A stretch of DNA of 64,000 bases from Eleftheria terrae (lineage in GTDB: Bacteria; Pseudomonadota; Gammaproteobacteria; Burkholderiales; Burkholderiaceae_C). A program made the translations under genes and the position numbers. Under the pieces are notes generated by a model that was given only the letters and a program-made list of their open reading frames with translations, ran no database searches and was not told the origin of the DNA. The stretch lies in assembly GCF_030419005.1 (NCBI RefSeq), contig NZ_CP106951.1, positions 3,162,001 to 3,226,000 of the forward strand, in the 5' to 3' direction. Shown here one piece after another: positions 43,155-53,616 of the stretch; position 1 is the stretch's first letter; each line of letters starts with the position of its first letter.

Positions 43155-44116
43155 AACGTCACGCCCTGCTCGTCGGCAGCTTTGTCATCGGTGCCCTCGC
43201 GCTGATCGTCGTCACCATCGTCTGGCTCAGCGGCGCCAGCCTGTTCCAGCAACAGGTCTATGCGGTGGTGCACTTCCAGGGCAGCGTGAAGGGCCTGTAT
43301 GTCGGGGCGCCCGTCACCTTCCGCGGCGTGCCCGTCGGGCAGGTCGAGTCCATCGGCATCGAGGTGGACGAGAAATCGCTCGATGCGCGCATCCCGGTGC
43401 GCATCAGCCTGCGCGAGAGCTCGGTCCGGCTCGACAACGTCCAGGCCAACGCCGGCCTCGACCTGCCGGTGCTGGTCAAGCGCGGCCTCAAGGCGCGGCT
43501 GATCGCCCAGAGTTTCGTCACCGGCCAGAAGCTGATCGACCTCGATTTCCTGCCGAACACCCCCGCGACGCTGCAGGGCGGCACCCGCGACCCCGAGATT
43601 CCGGCCGTGGCCGACCGTTTCGGTGCGCTGGTGGACCAGGTGGCCGAGCTGCCGCTGCGCGAGACCGTGCAGGACTTGCGCAACACGCTGCACGCGGTGC
43701 AGGCGACGCTGGACAGCACCCGCGCCACGCTGGAGCTGTCGGCACGCGAGCTGGCCGATACCGCAGGCGAGGCGCGCCGGACCCTGTCGGTGGCTTCCTC
43801 GGCGCTCGGAGACCTGCAAGGCCAGGCAGCAGCCACCTTGGCGTCGGTGACCCGGCTGTCGGACACCACCCGCGACAGCCTGCTGGCACTGCGGCCCGAC
43901 GTGCAGGAAACCCTGCGCGGCGCCCGCTCGGCTGCCGAATCGGCGCGCCTCGCGATGGACCGGGTGGCCGAACTGACCGCCCCCGGCGCCCCGCTGCGAG
44001 CCGATCTGGACTCCGCCGTCCGCGACCTGTCGCAGGCCGCCCGCGGCCTGCGGGAGTGGAGCGAACTGCTCGAAGAGAAACCCAACGCCGTGATCTTCGG
44101 CGCCGACCGCCCATGA
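43151..44116 (+). CDS. MlaD-type MCE-domain lipid-binding protein
   Basis: A 321-residue protein with an N-terminal membrane anchor (residues 6-28, LLVGSFVIGALALIVVTIVWL) and an MCE domain (about 38-118, VHFQGSVKGLYVGAPVTFRGVP). A long helical, coiled-coil-like C-terminal part follows, which in Pqi/Mce proteins forms a needle or tube between the membranes. It is longer than E. coli MlaD (183), closer to other single-MCE proteins with helical tails. Translationally coupled on both sides. Confidence 0.9.
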   Translation: MKRHALLVGSFVIGALALIVVTIVWLSGASLFQQQVYAVVHFQGSVKGLYVGAPVTFRGVPVGQVESIGIEVDEKSLDARIPVRISLRESSVRLDNVQANAGLDLPVLVKRGLKARLIAQSFVTGQKLIDLDFLPNTPATLQGGTRDPEIPAVADRFGALVDQVAELPLRETVQDLRNTLHAVQATLDSTRATLELSARELADTAGEARRTLSVASSALGDLQGQAAATLASVTRLSDTTRDSLLALRPDVQETLRGARSAAESARLAMDRVAELTAPGAPLRADLDSAVRDLSQAARGLREWSELLEEKPNAVIFGADRP

Positions 44117-44766
44117 GACTGCCCCTGCTTTCCCACCTGCGCGCGCCGGCTCGCCGCCCGCTCGCCCGGCCGCTTGGCCTCCTGCCGCTGTGGGCGGCGC
44201 TGCTCACCGGCTGCGCGGCCAGCAAGCCGGATCCCACCCTGCTGACCCTGCCGGCGGCCGAGGTCGCACCACCGACCGCCAGCGGTGGCACGGCAACACC
44301 ACGCGTGCTGGCGGTGCGCCGGGTGGCGATTCCGGAATACCTGCTGACCCGCAAGGTGCGCTACCGCGCCGACGCCAGCACGCTGGACGAGTGGCCGCAA
44401 GCCTACTGGGCCGAACGCATCGAGGTCGGTGTCACCCGCGAGTTCGCATCGGCACTGCGCCAGGCCCTGCCCGGCTGGATCGTTTGCGAAGGCAGTTGCA
44501 GCGACCGGGTGGCCGACCTGATCCTGCAGGTGGAGCTCACACCGCTGGACTTCTCGCGGGCCCAGCGCAGCTTGCAGACGCATGCCCGCGTGTCAGCGGC
44601 GTGGGCGCTGACCGCGTCGCGCGGCGTGCAGTTGCTCGACCAGCGCCTGCAGCAGCCAGCCACCGCCGACACGCCGCAAGCTCAGGCACAAGCCCTCACC
44701 GATGTGCTCGAAACGGTGGCACGGGCCAGCGCAGAAGGACTGCAGAAGCTGCCTCCGCCGCGTTGA
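44113..44766 (+). CDS. PqiC/ABC-type transport auxiliary lipoprotein
   Basis: A 217-residue outer-membrane lipoprotein candidate. The signal peptide ends in a lipobox LLTGC with Cys at about residue 34. The mature part contains VRRVAIPEYLLTRKVRYR and a YWAERIEVGVTREF block, the DUF330/ABC_trans_aux pattern of PqiC. It would dock the MCE transporter at the outer membrane. Last gene of the operon. Confidence 0.87.
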   Translation: MRLPLLSHLRAPARRPLARPLGLLPLWAALLTGCAASKPDPTLLTLPAAEVAPPTASGGTATPRVLAVRRVAIPEYLLTRKVRYRADASTLDEWPQAYWAERIEVGVTREFASALRQALPGWIVCEGSCSDRVADLILQVELTPLDFSRAQRSLQTHARVSAAWALTASRGVQLLDQRLQQPATADTPQAQAQALTDVLETVARASAEGLQKLPPPR

Positions 44767-45102
44767 GGCGGGCCGCATCTCAACCCGGCTGCTGCCACGG
44801 CCGCAACACCCGGGCCGGCCGCTGCCGTCCCGGCCTGTCGCCAAGCCGGTAGCAAGCGACATGGCCGAAAAACTTTGAAACGATCTGAGGCCAGCGCCAA
44901 AGAAAAGTCAAGCGATGCGCTTCGCCGATCATTGCGCATCATGGCGTAGATCGCATCGTTTGTTGAGGAGGCACAAGCCCTTTTCGGGTATTCCCGCCAC
45001 TGTCTTGTCACACAGGCAGGAGGGCGGCACACTGGTTTGAACGACGCGTCGCTTTCACCTGCCTCATAAGAGCATCCCCAAACCCTTCGGAAAGGAGGAC
45101 TT
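44767..45102. other. 336-base intergenic region and hpf leader
   Basis: No gene is seen. AAGCGATGCG (44910-44919) and CGCATCGTTT (44952-44961) are nearly complementary and could close a leader hairpin, with GATCATTGCGCATCATG between them. The strong ribosome binding site AAAGGAGG at about 45091-45098 belongs to hpf. I could not identify a convincing promoter. In many proteobacteria rpoN precedes hpf; here there is none. Confidence 0.4.
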
Positions 45103-45456
45103 ATGAATCTGACGATCAGCGGCCATCACCTGGAAGTCACGCCTGCGCTGCGAGAGTACGTACTCACAAAGCTAGACCGGGTTACCCGGCATTTCGATCA
45201 GGTGGTGGATATCAACGTGTTACTGAGCGTTGAAAAGCTGAAGGAGAAGGAACGTCGCCAGAAGGCCGAAGTCAACCTTCACGTCAAAGGCAAGGACATC
45301 TTTTGTGAAACTGCTCACGAAGACCTCTACGCCGCGATCGATCAATTGATGGACAAGCTCGACCGCCAAGTGGTCAAGCACAAGGGCCGGGTCCAAGACC
45401 ACCATCACGAGTCGCCCAAAAGAATGGATGGCGCGGCCACTGAAAGCCCCACGTAA
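45103..45456 (+). CDS. hpf: Ribosome hibernation-promoting factor
   Basis: A 117-residue protein. [20 protein letters not shown] and [19 protein letters not shown], then [23 protein letters not shown], are the beta-alpha-beta-beta-beta-alpha fold of short HPF/YfiA proteins. Family knowledge: it binds 30S subunits in stationary phase and promotes 100S dimers. It is followed by its own hairpin and then by ptsN and hprK, a standard order in this group. Confidence 0.94.
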   Translation: MNLTISGHHLEVTPALREYVLTKLDRVTRHFDQVVDINVLLSVEKLKEKERRQKAEVNLHVKGKDIFCETAHEDLYAAIDQLMDKLDRQVVKHKGRVQDHHHESPKRMDGAATESPT

Positions 45457-45482
45457 GCTTGTCGCATAACCTGAAAGGAATG

Positions 45483-45503
45483 AGCGGCCCCTCAGGGCCG
45501 CTT
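45483..45503 (+). terminator. Hairpin after hpf
   Basis: An 8-bp perfect stem AGCGGCCC / GGGCCGCT with loop CTCA, followed by a short T-rich run (TTTCACTTT). It lies 27 bases past the hpf stop, a probable terminator or attenuator before ptsN. Confidence 0.6.
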
Positions 45504-45693
45504 TCACTTTGCAACACGAAATGGGACTTCTGCTTGCTGCGTCGCAACAAGCGGAGCACAATCCGATCCATGCCGCGAGGCAGCTCCTCTACCCTGAGTG
45601 GGCCGCTTTGCACCCCCTTTAATGCAACGCTTTGTCACCGCACTCGCGCAAGCCCAGGCCAACACCGGCTGAAGCCTTTGCGTCGCGATCCAG

Positions 45694-46164
45694 ATGAACC
45701 GTCTCGCCGCCATCCTTCCCGCCACCAACGTGCTGGTGAACGTGGACGCCACCAGCAAGAAGCGGGCTTTCGAGCAAGCTGGCTTGCTGTTTGAGAACCA
45801 GCAGGCCATCGCACGCGCGGTGGTGACGGACAACCTGTTCGCGCGGGAACGCCTGGGCTCCACCGGGCTGGGCCATGGCGTGGCGATTCCGCACGGTCGT
45901 ATCAAGGGCCTGAAGAATCCGCAGGCGGCGGTGCTGCGCGTGCAGCATGCGATTCCCTTCGATGCACCGGACGACCAGCCGGTGATGCTGCTGATCTTCC
46001 TGCTCGTGCCGGAAGCGGCAACGCAGCGCCACCTGGAGATCCTGTCCGAGATCGCCGAACTGCTGTCCGACCGCGAATTGCGCGAGCGGCTGAAGTCCGA
46101 GCCCGACGCGGCCAAGGTGCACGAACTGATTTCGAGCTGGGAACCGCTGAAGTCGGTGGCCTGA
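45694..46164 (+). CDS. ptsN: PTS IIA-like nitrogen regulatory protein (EIIA-Ntr)
   Basis: A 156-residue PTS EIIA protein of the fructose/nitrogen class. The phosphorylated His is H67 in [28 protein letters not shown] and the final [17 protein letters not shown] are typical of PtsN. It takes phosphate from NPr and regulates potassium, nitrogen and carbon functions without sugar transport. Followed by hprK 34 bases later. Confidence 0.94.
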   Translation: MNRLAAILPATNVLVNVDATSKKRAFEQAGLLFENQQAIARAVVTDNLFARERLGSTGLGHGVAIPHGRIKGLKNPQAAVLRVQHAIPFDAPDDQPVMLLIFLLVPEAATQRHLEILSEIAELLSDRELRERLKSEPDAAKVHELISSWEPLKSVA

Positions 46165-46198
46165 GCCCTTTCCTCTTCCCCTCACCCGCGCGCGCCGC

Positions 46199-47149
46199 TT
46201 GAAACCGACCGTCATCAGCGCCGAGGCGCTGTTCGAAGCCCAGCGTGCCACCCTGAAGTGGCACTGGATCGCTGGGCACGCCCATCCGGAGCGCCGCTTC
46301 GACGAGGTGGCCGTGCGCGATGCGCAGTCGGCCGCCGACCTGGTGGGCTACCTGAACTACATCCACCCGTACCGCGTTCAGATCGTCGGGCGGCGCGAGG
46401 TCGAGTACCTGTCGATTCCCAATCCGGAAGACCAGGCGCGGCGCATCTCCCGCATCGTGACGCTGGAGCCGCCGGTGCTGGTGGTGGCCGACGGGCAGAC
46501 GCCGCCGGACCAGCTGGTGGCGATGTGCGAGCGCGCCGAGATCCCGCTGTTCGTGACCGAAGAATCCGCCGGCTTCGTGATCGACGTGCTGCGCAGCTAC
46601 CTGTCGCTGCATTTCGCCGAACGCACCACCCGTCATGGCGTGTTCATGGACATCCTGGGCCTGGGCGTGCTGCTGACCGGAGAATCCGGCCTCGGCAAGA
46701 GCGAACTCGGCCTTGAGCTGATCTCACGCGGCAACGGCCTGGTGGCCGACGATGCGGTGGACCTCTACCGCGTCTCGCAGAGCGCGATCGAAGGGCGCTG
46801 CCCCGAGCTGCTGCTCAACCTGCTCGAAGTGCGCGGCATCGGCCTGCTGGACATCAAGGCGATCTTCGGCGAGACGGCGGTGCGCCGCAAGATGCGGCTC
46901 AAGCTCATCGTCCACCTGGTGCGCAAGGAAACCATGGAGCGGGACTTCGAACGCCTGCCCTACGAACCGCTCTACGAGGACATCCTCGGCGTGCCGGTGC
47001 GCAAGGTGGTGATCGCGGTGGATGCCGGCCGCAACCTGGCCGTGCTGGTCGAGGCCGCGGTGCGCAACAGCATCCTGCAGCTGCGTGGCATCGACACCTA
47101 CAAGGAATTCATCGAGCGCCACCAGCAGGCGATGCTGCGCGGCGAATAG
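46199..47149 (+). CDS. hprK: HPr kinase/phosphorylase
   Basis: A 316-residue bifunctional enzyme that phosphorylates HPr on serine and reverses it with phosphate. The Walker A P-loop is [17 protein letters not shown], preceded by the catalytic-His segment [13 protein letters not shown], with DDAVDLYRV and the HprK signature [19 protein letters not shown]. The start is a TTG at 46199 ([15 protein letters not shown]); no ATG fits. It is coupled with ptsN, as usual in betaproteobacteria. Confidence 0.94.
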   Translation: MKPTVISAEALFEAQRATLKWHWIAGHAHPERRFDEVAVRDAQSAADLVGYLNYIHPYRVQIVGRREVEYLSIPNPEDQARRISRIVTLEPPVLVVADGQTPPDQLVAMCERAEIPLFVTEESAGFVIDVLRSYLSLHFAERTTRHGVFMDILGLGVLLTGESGLGKSELGLELISRGNGLVADDAVDLYRVSQSAIEGRCPELLLNLLEVRGIGLLDIKAIFGETAVRRKMRLKLIVHLVRKETMERDFERLPYEPLYEDILGVPVRKVVIAVDAGRNLAVLVEAAVRNSILQLRGIDTYKEFIERHQQAMLRGE

Positions 47150-47196
47150 GGAGCCCCCAGGGCGACCGGGCCTGCAGCGGCCCGGCCAGGCGCGGC

Positions 47197-47634
47197 TCAG
47201 CGCTCGCCGCCGGCATGCGTGCGGCAGCCTTCGCGGCCGCAGACAACGTAGAGCGCCAGCGAGTGGTCCTGCAACTCGTAGCCGCGCTCCTTGGCGATCT
47301 CCTGCTGGCGCCTCTCGATCTCGGCGTCGTAGAACTCCTCGACCCGGCCGCAGACGACGCACACCAGGTGGTCGTGGTGCTTGCCCTCGTTCAGCTCGAA
47401 CACCGCCTTGCCGGCCTCGAAATGGTTGCGCGACAGCAGGCCGGCCTGCTCGAACTGCATCAGCACGCGGTACACCGTCGCCAGGCCAATGTCCGACCCC
47501 TCCGAGAGCAGCGCTTTGTACACATCTTCAGCAGTCATGTGCCGCTGTTTGCCGGCCTGGAACACCTCAAGGATCTTGAGGCGGGGCAAGGTGGCCTTCA
47601 GGCCGCTGCTTTTCAATTCATCAACATTGGTCAT
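47197..47634 (-). CDS. fur: Ferric uptake regulator
   Basis: A 145-residue metal-dependent repressor. The winged-helix part has GLKATLPRLKILEVFQ and AEDVYKALL, then GLATVYRVLMQFEQAGLL. Metal sites are in NEGKHHDHLVCVVCGRVEEF (His cluster, CxxC), and the late cysteines in VVCGREGC form the structural zinc site. It is divergent from bamE, with the repeated GAATCAT at about 47691-47705 between them; a Fur site there is possible but weak. Confidence 0.95.
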   Translation of the reverse strand: MTNVDELKSSGLKATLPRLKILEVFQAGKQRHMTAEDVYKALLSEGSDIGLATVYRVLMQFEQAGLLSRNHFEAGKAVFELNEGKHHDHLVCVVCGRVEEFYDAEIERRQQEIAKERGYELQDHSLALYVVCGREGCRTHAGGER

Positions 47635-47750
47635 GGGGGCGGCTCCGTGCGCCAGTGCAGGGACGGCCGTGGCCAGCCAGCCCTGCCGGTAGAATCATCG
47701 AATCATATCGAGGTTGGGCCTGCCTCCCGGCACGCCGTCCCCATATCCCT

Positions 47751-48296
47751 ATGTCCCTCATCATCCCCCGTGGCCGTATCGTCGGCCTGCTCGCCACCGC
47801 CGCCGTGCTGGCTGCGCTGGGCGCCTGCAGCTCCATGCAGACCAGCGACAGCGTGCTGGGCCTGGTGACGCCCTACCGCATCGAAGTCGTGCAGGGCAAT
47901 GTCGTCACGCGAGAGATGGCGGCGGCGGTCAAGCCCGGCATGAGCCGCAACCAGGTGCGCGACATCCTGGGCTCGCCGCTGCTGACCGATGTCTTCCACG
48001 CCGACCGCTGGGACTACATCTTCACGATCCGGCGCCAGGGTGCCGAGCCGCAGCTGCGCCGGGTCACCGCCCACTTCCAGGGCGAGCAGCTGAGCCGGCT
48101 GGAAGCCGAGCAGGAATTGCCGACCGAAGCCGCCTTCGTCGCCTCGATCGACACCTTCAAGAAGAAGGGCGACAAGCCGCCCGCGCTGGAGCTGACCGAC
48201 GCGCAGCTGCAGGCCCTGCCGGCGCCGAAGCCGCAGCCGGGCGCGCAGGCCGAGACGCCGCCGCCGGCACGCACCTATCCGCCCCTGGAGCCCTGA
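47751..48296 (+). CDS. bamE: BAM complex lipoprotein BamE (OmlA/SmpA)
   Basis: A 181-residue outer-membrane lipoprotein of the beta-barrel assembly machine. The lipobox LGAC places the lipidated Cys at about residue 26. The SmpA/OmlA domain (about 40-115) shows [35 protein letters not shown] and WDYIFTI. A Pro-rich tail follows. It is divergent from fur and upstream of dapB, the same order as in other betaproteobacteria. Confidence 0.93.
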   Translation: MSLIIPRGRIVGLLATAAVLAALGACSSMQTSDSVLGLVTPYRIEVVQGNVVTREMAAAVKPGMSRNQVRDILGSPLLTDVFHADRWDYIFTIRRQGAEPQLRRVTAHFQGEQLSRLEAEQELPTEAAFVASIDTFKKKGDKPPALELTDAQLQALPAPKPQPGAQAETPPPARTYPPLEP

Positions 48297-48352
48297 AGCC
48301 GCTGCGGCCCCGCAGCCTCGCCTGTCCGACCACCCACGCTCCCTGTCTGCCG

Positions 48353-49156
48353 ATGAACCACCGCATTGCCATTGCCGGAAGCTCCGGCCGCATGGGCCGC
48401 ACGCTGATAGAAGCGGTGCTGGCTGCCGACGACTGTCAGCTGGCCGGCGCGCTCGACCGCCCCGACAGCCCTTCCATCGGCCAGGAGGCGGCCGGCTTCC
48501 TGGGCCAGCGCTGTGGCGTGGCGATCACCGGCGACCTGCGCGCCGGCCTGCAGGACGCCGGCTACCTGATCGACTTCACCCGGCCCGAAGGCACGCTGGC
48601 CCACCTGGAGGTGTGTCGCGAGCTGGGCGTGAAGGCGGTGATCGGCACCACCGGCTTCAGCGACGAGCAGAAGGCGCGCATTGCCGACATCTCGCGCGAG
48701 ATCGCCATCGTCATGGCGCCCAACATGAGCGTGGGCGTCAACGTGGTGCTCAAGCTGCTCGACATGGCCGCGCGCGCCCTCAGCCAGGGCTACGACATCG
48801 AGGTCATCGAGGCCCATCACCGCCATAAGGTGGACGCGCCCAGCGGCACCGCGCTGAAGATGGGCGAAGTGGTGGCCGCAGCGCTGGGCCGCGACCTCAA
48901 GGAATGCGCCGTCTACGGGCGTGAAGGCGTGACCGGCGAACGCGATCCGTCCACCATCGGCTTCGCGACGGTGCGCGGCGGCGACATCGTCGGCGACCAC
49001 ACGGTGCTGTTCGCCGGCACCGGCGAGCGCATCGAGATCACGCACAAGTCCTCCAGCCGCGCCACCTACGCCCAGGGCAGCCTGCGGGCGGTGCGCTTCC
49101 TGGCCGGGCAGGCGCATGGCCTGTTCGACATGAACGACGTGCTGGGCATGGCCTGA
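48353..49156 (+). CDS. dapB: 4-hydroxy-tetrahydrodipicolinate reductase
   Basis: A 267-residue enzyme of lysine and diaminopimelate synthesis. The NAD(P)-binding motif is [18 protein letters not shown]. The catalytic region reads [20 protein letters not shown], and [10 protein letters not shown] precedes it. [26 protein letters not shown] blocks complete the family pattern. Length is normal. Confidence 0.96.
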   Translation: MNHRIAIAGSSGRMGRTLIEAVLAADDCQLAGALDRPDSPSIGQEAAGFLGQRCGVAITGDLRAGLQDAGYLIDFTRPEGTLAHLEVCRELGVKAVIGTTGFSDEQKARIADISREIAIVMAPNMSVGVNVVLKLLDMAARALSQGYDIEVIEAHHRHKVDAPSGTALKMGEVVAAALGRDLKECAVYGREGVTGERDPSTIGFATVRGGDIVGDHTVLFAGTGERIEITHKSSSRATYAQGSLRAVRFLAGQAHGLFDMNDVLGMA

Positions 49157-49169
49157 GGCCGGCCGCGGC

Positions 49170-49841
<672 letters not shown>

Positions 49842-49842
49842 G

Positions 49843-50271
49843 ATGGCCTTCGGCCGGCTCGAACGCACCAGCGGCCCCACGCCGATCAGCGACATCAACA
49901 TGACGCCGCTGATCGACGTGATGCTGGTGTTGCTGGTCATCTTCATGATCGCCGCGCCGCTGATGACGGCCAGCCTGAAACTGGAGCTGCCGCGCAGCGA
50001 CGCGGCGGCACCCAGCGAGGCGCCGGCCTTCATCAGCGTGGCGCTGACACCGGCCGGCGAGCTGTACCTCGACCGCGAGCGGCTGGCGCCCGAGGCCTTC
50101 GCCGAGCGCGTGGCCAGCGCCGCCCGCCAGAACCCGGAGCTGGAGGTGCAGCTGCAGGCCGACCGCAGCGTGCCCTATGGCGAGGTGGCCGAGCTGATCG
50201 GCCAGCTGCAGCTGGCCGGGCTGCACCGCATTGCCTTCGTCGCCGAGCCGGCAGCGGCCGCCAGCCGCTGA
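49843..50271 (+). CDS. exbD: ExbD/TolR-family protein
   Basis: A 142-residue protein with one N-terminal membrane helix that contains the functional Asp (DINMTPLIDVMLVLLVIFMI) and a periplasmic domain ending in VAELIGQLQLAGLHRIAFV. It works with the ExbB/TolQ protein immediately upstream. The DVMLVLLVIFM motif suits both ExbD and TolR. Confidence 0.86.
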   Translation: MAFGRLERTSGPTPISDINMTPLIDVMLVLLVIFMIAAPLMTASLKLELPRSDAAAPSEAPAFISVALTPAGELYLDRERLAPEAFAERVASAARQNPELEVQLQADRSVPYGEVAELIGQLQLAGLHRIAFVAEPAAAASR

Positions 50272-50407
50272 GCGGCAGCGTTCCCCGGCCATGCGGGGAG
50301 CCCCCGCACCACCGCCAAAGCAGGCCTCGCCTCGGCACCCCTGCTTCCTATAATCGACCACCTTTGGATCCGAGCAGGACCGGCCCCGCACCGCAGGCCC
50401 ACCACCC

Positions 50408-53077
50408 ATGAACACCGAACAGCCCAAAGCCTACAACCCGCGCGAGGTCGAGACCGCCGCGCAAGCCCACTGGCAGGCCCGCGACGCCTATCGCGTCACC
50501 GAGGACACGAGCAAGAAGAAGTTCTACGCCTGCTCGATGCTGCCCTACCCCTCGGGCAAGCTGCACATGGGCCACGTGCGCAACTACACGATCAACGACA
50601 TGCTGACGCGCCAGCTGCGCATGCAGGGCTACAACGTCCTGATGCCGATGGGCTGGGACGCCTTCGGCCTGCCGGCGGAGAACGCGGCGCTGAAGAACGG
50701 CGTGCCGCCGGCGCAGTGGACCTACGACAACATCGCCTACATGAAGAAGCAGATGCAGGCGATGGGGCTGGCGATCGACTGGTCGCGCGAGATCACCACC
50801 TGCGATCCGGCCTACTACAAGTGGAACCAGTGGCTGTTCCTCAAGATGCTGGAAAAGGGCATCGCCTACCGCAAGACGCAGGTCGTCAACTGGGACCCGG
50901 TGGACCAGACGGTGCTGGCCAACGAGCAGGTGATCGACGGCCGCGGCTGGCGCACCGGGGCGCTGGTGGAAAAGCGCGAGATCCCGGGCTACTACCTGAA
51001 GATCACCGACTACGCCGAGGAACTGCTGGAGCATGTGCAGCACCAGCTGCCCGGGTGGCCCGAGCGCGTGCGGCTGATGCAGGAGAACTGGATCGGCAAG
51101 AGCGAAGGCGTGCGCTTCGCCTTCCCGCACGAGATTGCCGACGACAGCGGCCAGCTGATCCAGGGCGGCAAGCTCTACGTCTTCACGACGCGGGCCGACA
51201 CCATCATGGGCGTGACCTTCTGCGCGGTGGCGCCGGAGCACCCCCTGGCCACCCACGCGGCGGCCGGCAACCCGGCGCTGGCGGCCTTCATCGAGGACTG
51301 CAAGAAGGGCGGCACCACCGAGGCCGAGCTGGCGCTCAAGGAGAAGGAAGGCCTGCCCACCGGGCTGTTCGTGACCCATCCGCTGAGCGGCGAGCAGGTC
51401 GAGGTCTGGGTCGGCAACTACGTGCTGATGAGCTATGGCGACGGCGCCGTCATGGGCGTGCCGGCACATGACGAACGCGACTTCGCCTTTGCGAAGAAGT
51501 ACGGCCTGCCGATCAAGCAGGTGGTGGCGGTCGAAGGCGAGACCTATTCCACCGACGCCTGGGCCGAGTGGTACGGCGACAAGCAGCGCGGCACCACGAT
51601 CGCCTCCGGCCGCTTCGACGGCCTGGGCTACAAGGCCGCGGTCGACGCGGTGGCCGATGCGCTGGCGGCACTCGGCCTGGGTGAGAAGAAGACCACCTGG
51701 CGCCTGCGCGACTGGGGCGTGAGCCGCCAGCGCTACTGGGGCACCCCCATCCCCATCATCCACTGTGGCGACTGCGGCCCGGTGCCGGTGCCCGAGCAGG
51801 ACCTGCCGGTGGTGCTGCCCCAGGACTGCGTGCCCGACGGCAGCGGCAACCCGCTGAACAAGCGGGCCGACTTCCTGAACGTGGCCTGCCCGAAGTGCGG
51901 CAAGCCGGCTCAGCGCGAGACGGACACGATGGACACCTTCGTCGATTCGTCCTGGTACTTCATGCGGTACTGCGACCCGGCGAACGAGCAGCAGATGGTC
52001 GCCGGCGGCGCGCAGTACTGGATGCCGATGGACCAGTACATCGGCGGCATCGAGCACGCCATCCTGCACCTGCTGTATGCGCGCTTCTGGACCAAGGTGA
52101 TGCGCGACCTCGGCCTGGTGAAGGTGGACGAGCCGTTCACCCGGCTGCTGACGCAGGGCATGGTGCTGAACGACGCCTATTTCCAGAAGCCCGAAGGCGG
52201 GGGTAAGAACTTCTACTGGGAATCGGAAGTCGATGTGCTGCGCAATGAGCATGGCCAGATCACGGGCGCGACGCTGAAGAAGGACGGCTCGAAGCTCGAG
52301 CACGAACTCACCACGATGTCGAAGTCCAAGAACAACGGCGTCGACCCTCAGGACCTGATCGACACCTACGGTGCCGATACCGCGCGCCTGTTCGTGATGT
52401 TCGCCTCGCCGCCGGAGCAGACGCTGGAGTGGAACGATGCCGGCGTGGAAGGCGCGCACCGCTTCCTCAAGCGCGTCTGGAACTACGCGCAGACCCACCG
52501 CGAGCAGATCGCCGAGGTGCTGCCCGAAGGCCTGGCGGCCGAGCTGATCTACGCCGCCGCACCCAGCGACGTGAAGGAGCTGCGCCGCGAGGTCTACAAG
52601 CTGCTGCAGCAGGCCAGCTATGACTACGAGCGCATGCAGTACAACACCGTGGTGTCGGCCTGCATGAAGCTGCTCAAGACGCTGGAAGGCTTCGACGCCC
52701 AGAACCACCCGGACCGGCACTACGCCAGCTGGGCGGTGCACGAGGCGGTGGGCATCCTGTTGCGGGTGCTCTACCCGGCCTGCCCGCACATCACGCAGGC
52801 GCTGTGGCAGGACCTGGGCTATGTGGCGCAGTACGGCGAGCTGCTGGATGCGCCTTGGCCGCATGTCGACGAAGGCGCGCTGGTGCAGGACGAGATCGAG
52901 CTGATGCTGCAGGTCAACGGCAAGCTGCGCGGCTCGGTGAAGGTCTCGGCGTCGGCCGACAAGGCGGCCATCGAGGCGGCGGCGCTCGCCTCGCCCGACT
53001 TTGCCAAGTTCGCCGAGGGCAAGCCGCCGAAGAAGGTGGTGATCGTGCCGGGCCGGCTCGTCAACGTGGTGGTATGA
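50408..53077 (+). CDS. leuS: Leucyl-tRNA synthetase
   Basis: An 889-residue class I aminoacyl-tRNA synthetase. The HIGH-type motif is [11 protein letters not shown] and the KMSKS-type motif is [13 protein letters not shown]. The CP1 editing domain with [11 protein letters not shown] and the leucine-specific domain sit between them; the anticodon-binding and C-terminal domains follow. Length is normal for a bacterial LeuRS. The stop overlaps the lptE start (ATGA). Confidence 0.97.
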   Translation: MNTEQPKAYNPREVETAAQAHWQARDAYRVTEDTSKKKFYACSMLPYPSGKLHMGHVRNYTINDMLTRQLRMQGYNVLMPMGWDAFGLPAENAALKNGVPPAQWTYDNIAYMKKQMQAMGLAIDWSREITTCDPAYYKWNQWLFLKMLEKGIAYRKTQVVNWDPVDQTVLANEQVIDGRGWRTGALVEKREIPGYYLKITDYAEELLEHVQHQLPGWPERVRLMQENWIGKSEGVRFAFPHEIADDSGQLIQGGKLYVFTTRADTIMGVTFCAVAPEHPLATHAAAGNPALAAFIEDCKKGGTTEAELALKEKEGLPTGLFVTHPLSGEQVEVWVGNYVLMSYGDGAVMGVPAHDERDFAFAKKYGLPIKQVVAVEGETYSTDAWAEWYGDKQRGTTIASGRFDGLGYKAAVDAVADALAALGLGEKKTTWRLRDWGVSRQRYWGTPIPIIHCGDCGPVPVPEQDLPVVLPQDCVPDGSGNPLNKRADFLNVACPKCGKPAQRETDTMDTFVDSSWYFMRYCDPANEQQMVAGGAQYWMPMDQYIGGIEHAILHLLYARFWTKVMRDLGLVKVDEPFTRLLTQGMVLNDAYFQKPEGGGKNFYWESEVDVLRNEHGQITGATLKKDGSKLEHELTTMSKSKNNGVDPQDLIDTYGADTARLFVMFASPPEQTLEWNDAGVEGAHRFLKRVWNYAQTHREQIAEVLPEGLAAELIYAAAPSDVKELRREVYKLLQQASYDYERMQYNTVVSACMKLLKTLEGFDAQNHPDRHYASWAVHEAVGILLRVLYPACPHITQALWQDLGYVAQYGELLDAPWPHVDEGALVQDEIELMLQVNGKLRGSVKVSASADKAAIEAAALASPDFAKFAEGKPPKKVVIVPGRLVNVVV

Positions 53078-53616
53078 GCCGGATGACGACCCGCTCCGCC
53101 GCCGCCCGCCTCCTCCGCCGCCCGCTGTCCCGCCGCGGCCTGCTCGGCAGCGCCGCCATGGCGGCGTTGCTGCTCGGCGGCTGCGGCTTCAAGCTGCGCG
53201 GCGCGCCGACCTTCGCCTTCCGCAGCATCCAGCTCGGCGTGGCCCCCCGCTCGGAGCTGTCGCTGGAGCTGCGCCGGCAGCTGGCGGCCGCGCCCGACCT
53301 GCGGGTGGTCGAAGCCGCCAAGGACGCCGAGGTGGTGCTCGACGTGCTGGACGACAGCATCGTGCGCTCGGTCAGCGCCAACACGGCCGCCGGCCAGGTG
53401 CGTGAAATCACGCTGCGTTCGAGGGTGCGCTTTCGCGTGCGCACGCCCTCCGGCCGGGAGCTGATTCCCGACACCACGCTGGAGCTGGGCCAGCCGCTCA
53501 GCTACAACGAAAGCGCGGCCCTCGGCAAGGAAAGCGAGGAAGCCGAGCTGGTGCGCGAGATGCGCCGCGACATCACCACCCAGATGCTGCGCCGCCTGGC
53601 CGCGGTGAAGCCCTGA
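53074..53616 (+). CDS. lptE: LPS-assembly lipoprotein LptE
   Basis: A 180-residue outer-membrane lipoprotein that plugs the LptD barrel in LPS export. The signal peptide is unusual: [19 protein letters not shown] combines a twin-arginine-like motif with a lipobox. [19 protein letters not shown] and the C-terminal [17 protein letters not shown] are family features. The leuS-lptE-holA order is standard in proteobacteria, with overlapping start and stop codons on both sides. Confidence 0.92.
   Translation: MSRMTTRSAAARLLRRPLSRRGLLGSAAMAALLLGGCGFKLRGAPTFAFRSIQLGVAPRSELSLELRRQLAAAPDLRVVEAAKDAEVVLDVLDDSIVRSVSANTAAGQVREITLRSRVRFRVRTPSGRELIPDTTLELGQPLSYNESAALGKESEEAELVREMRRDITTQMLRRLAAVKP

Noticed and set aside
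45000..45060. Sigma-54 promoter before hpf (GGCACACTGGTTTG)
   Set aside because: The -12 element lacks the GC needed at the right spacing from GG; not a match.
47690..47705. Fur box between fur and bamE
   Set aside because: Repeated GAATCAT is present, but it does not fit the Fur inverted-repeat consensus well enough to call.
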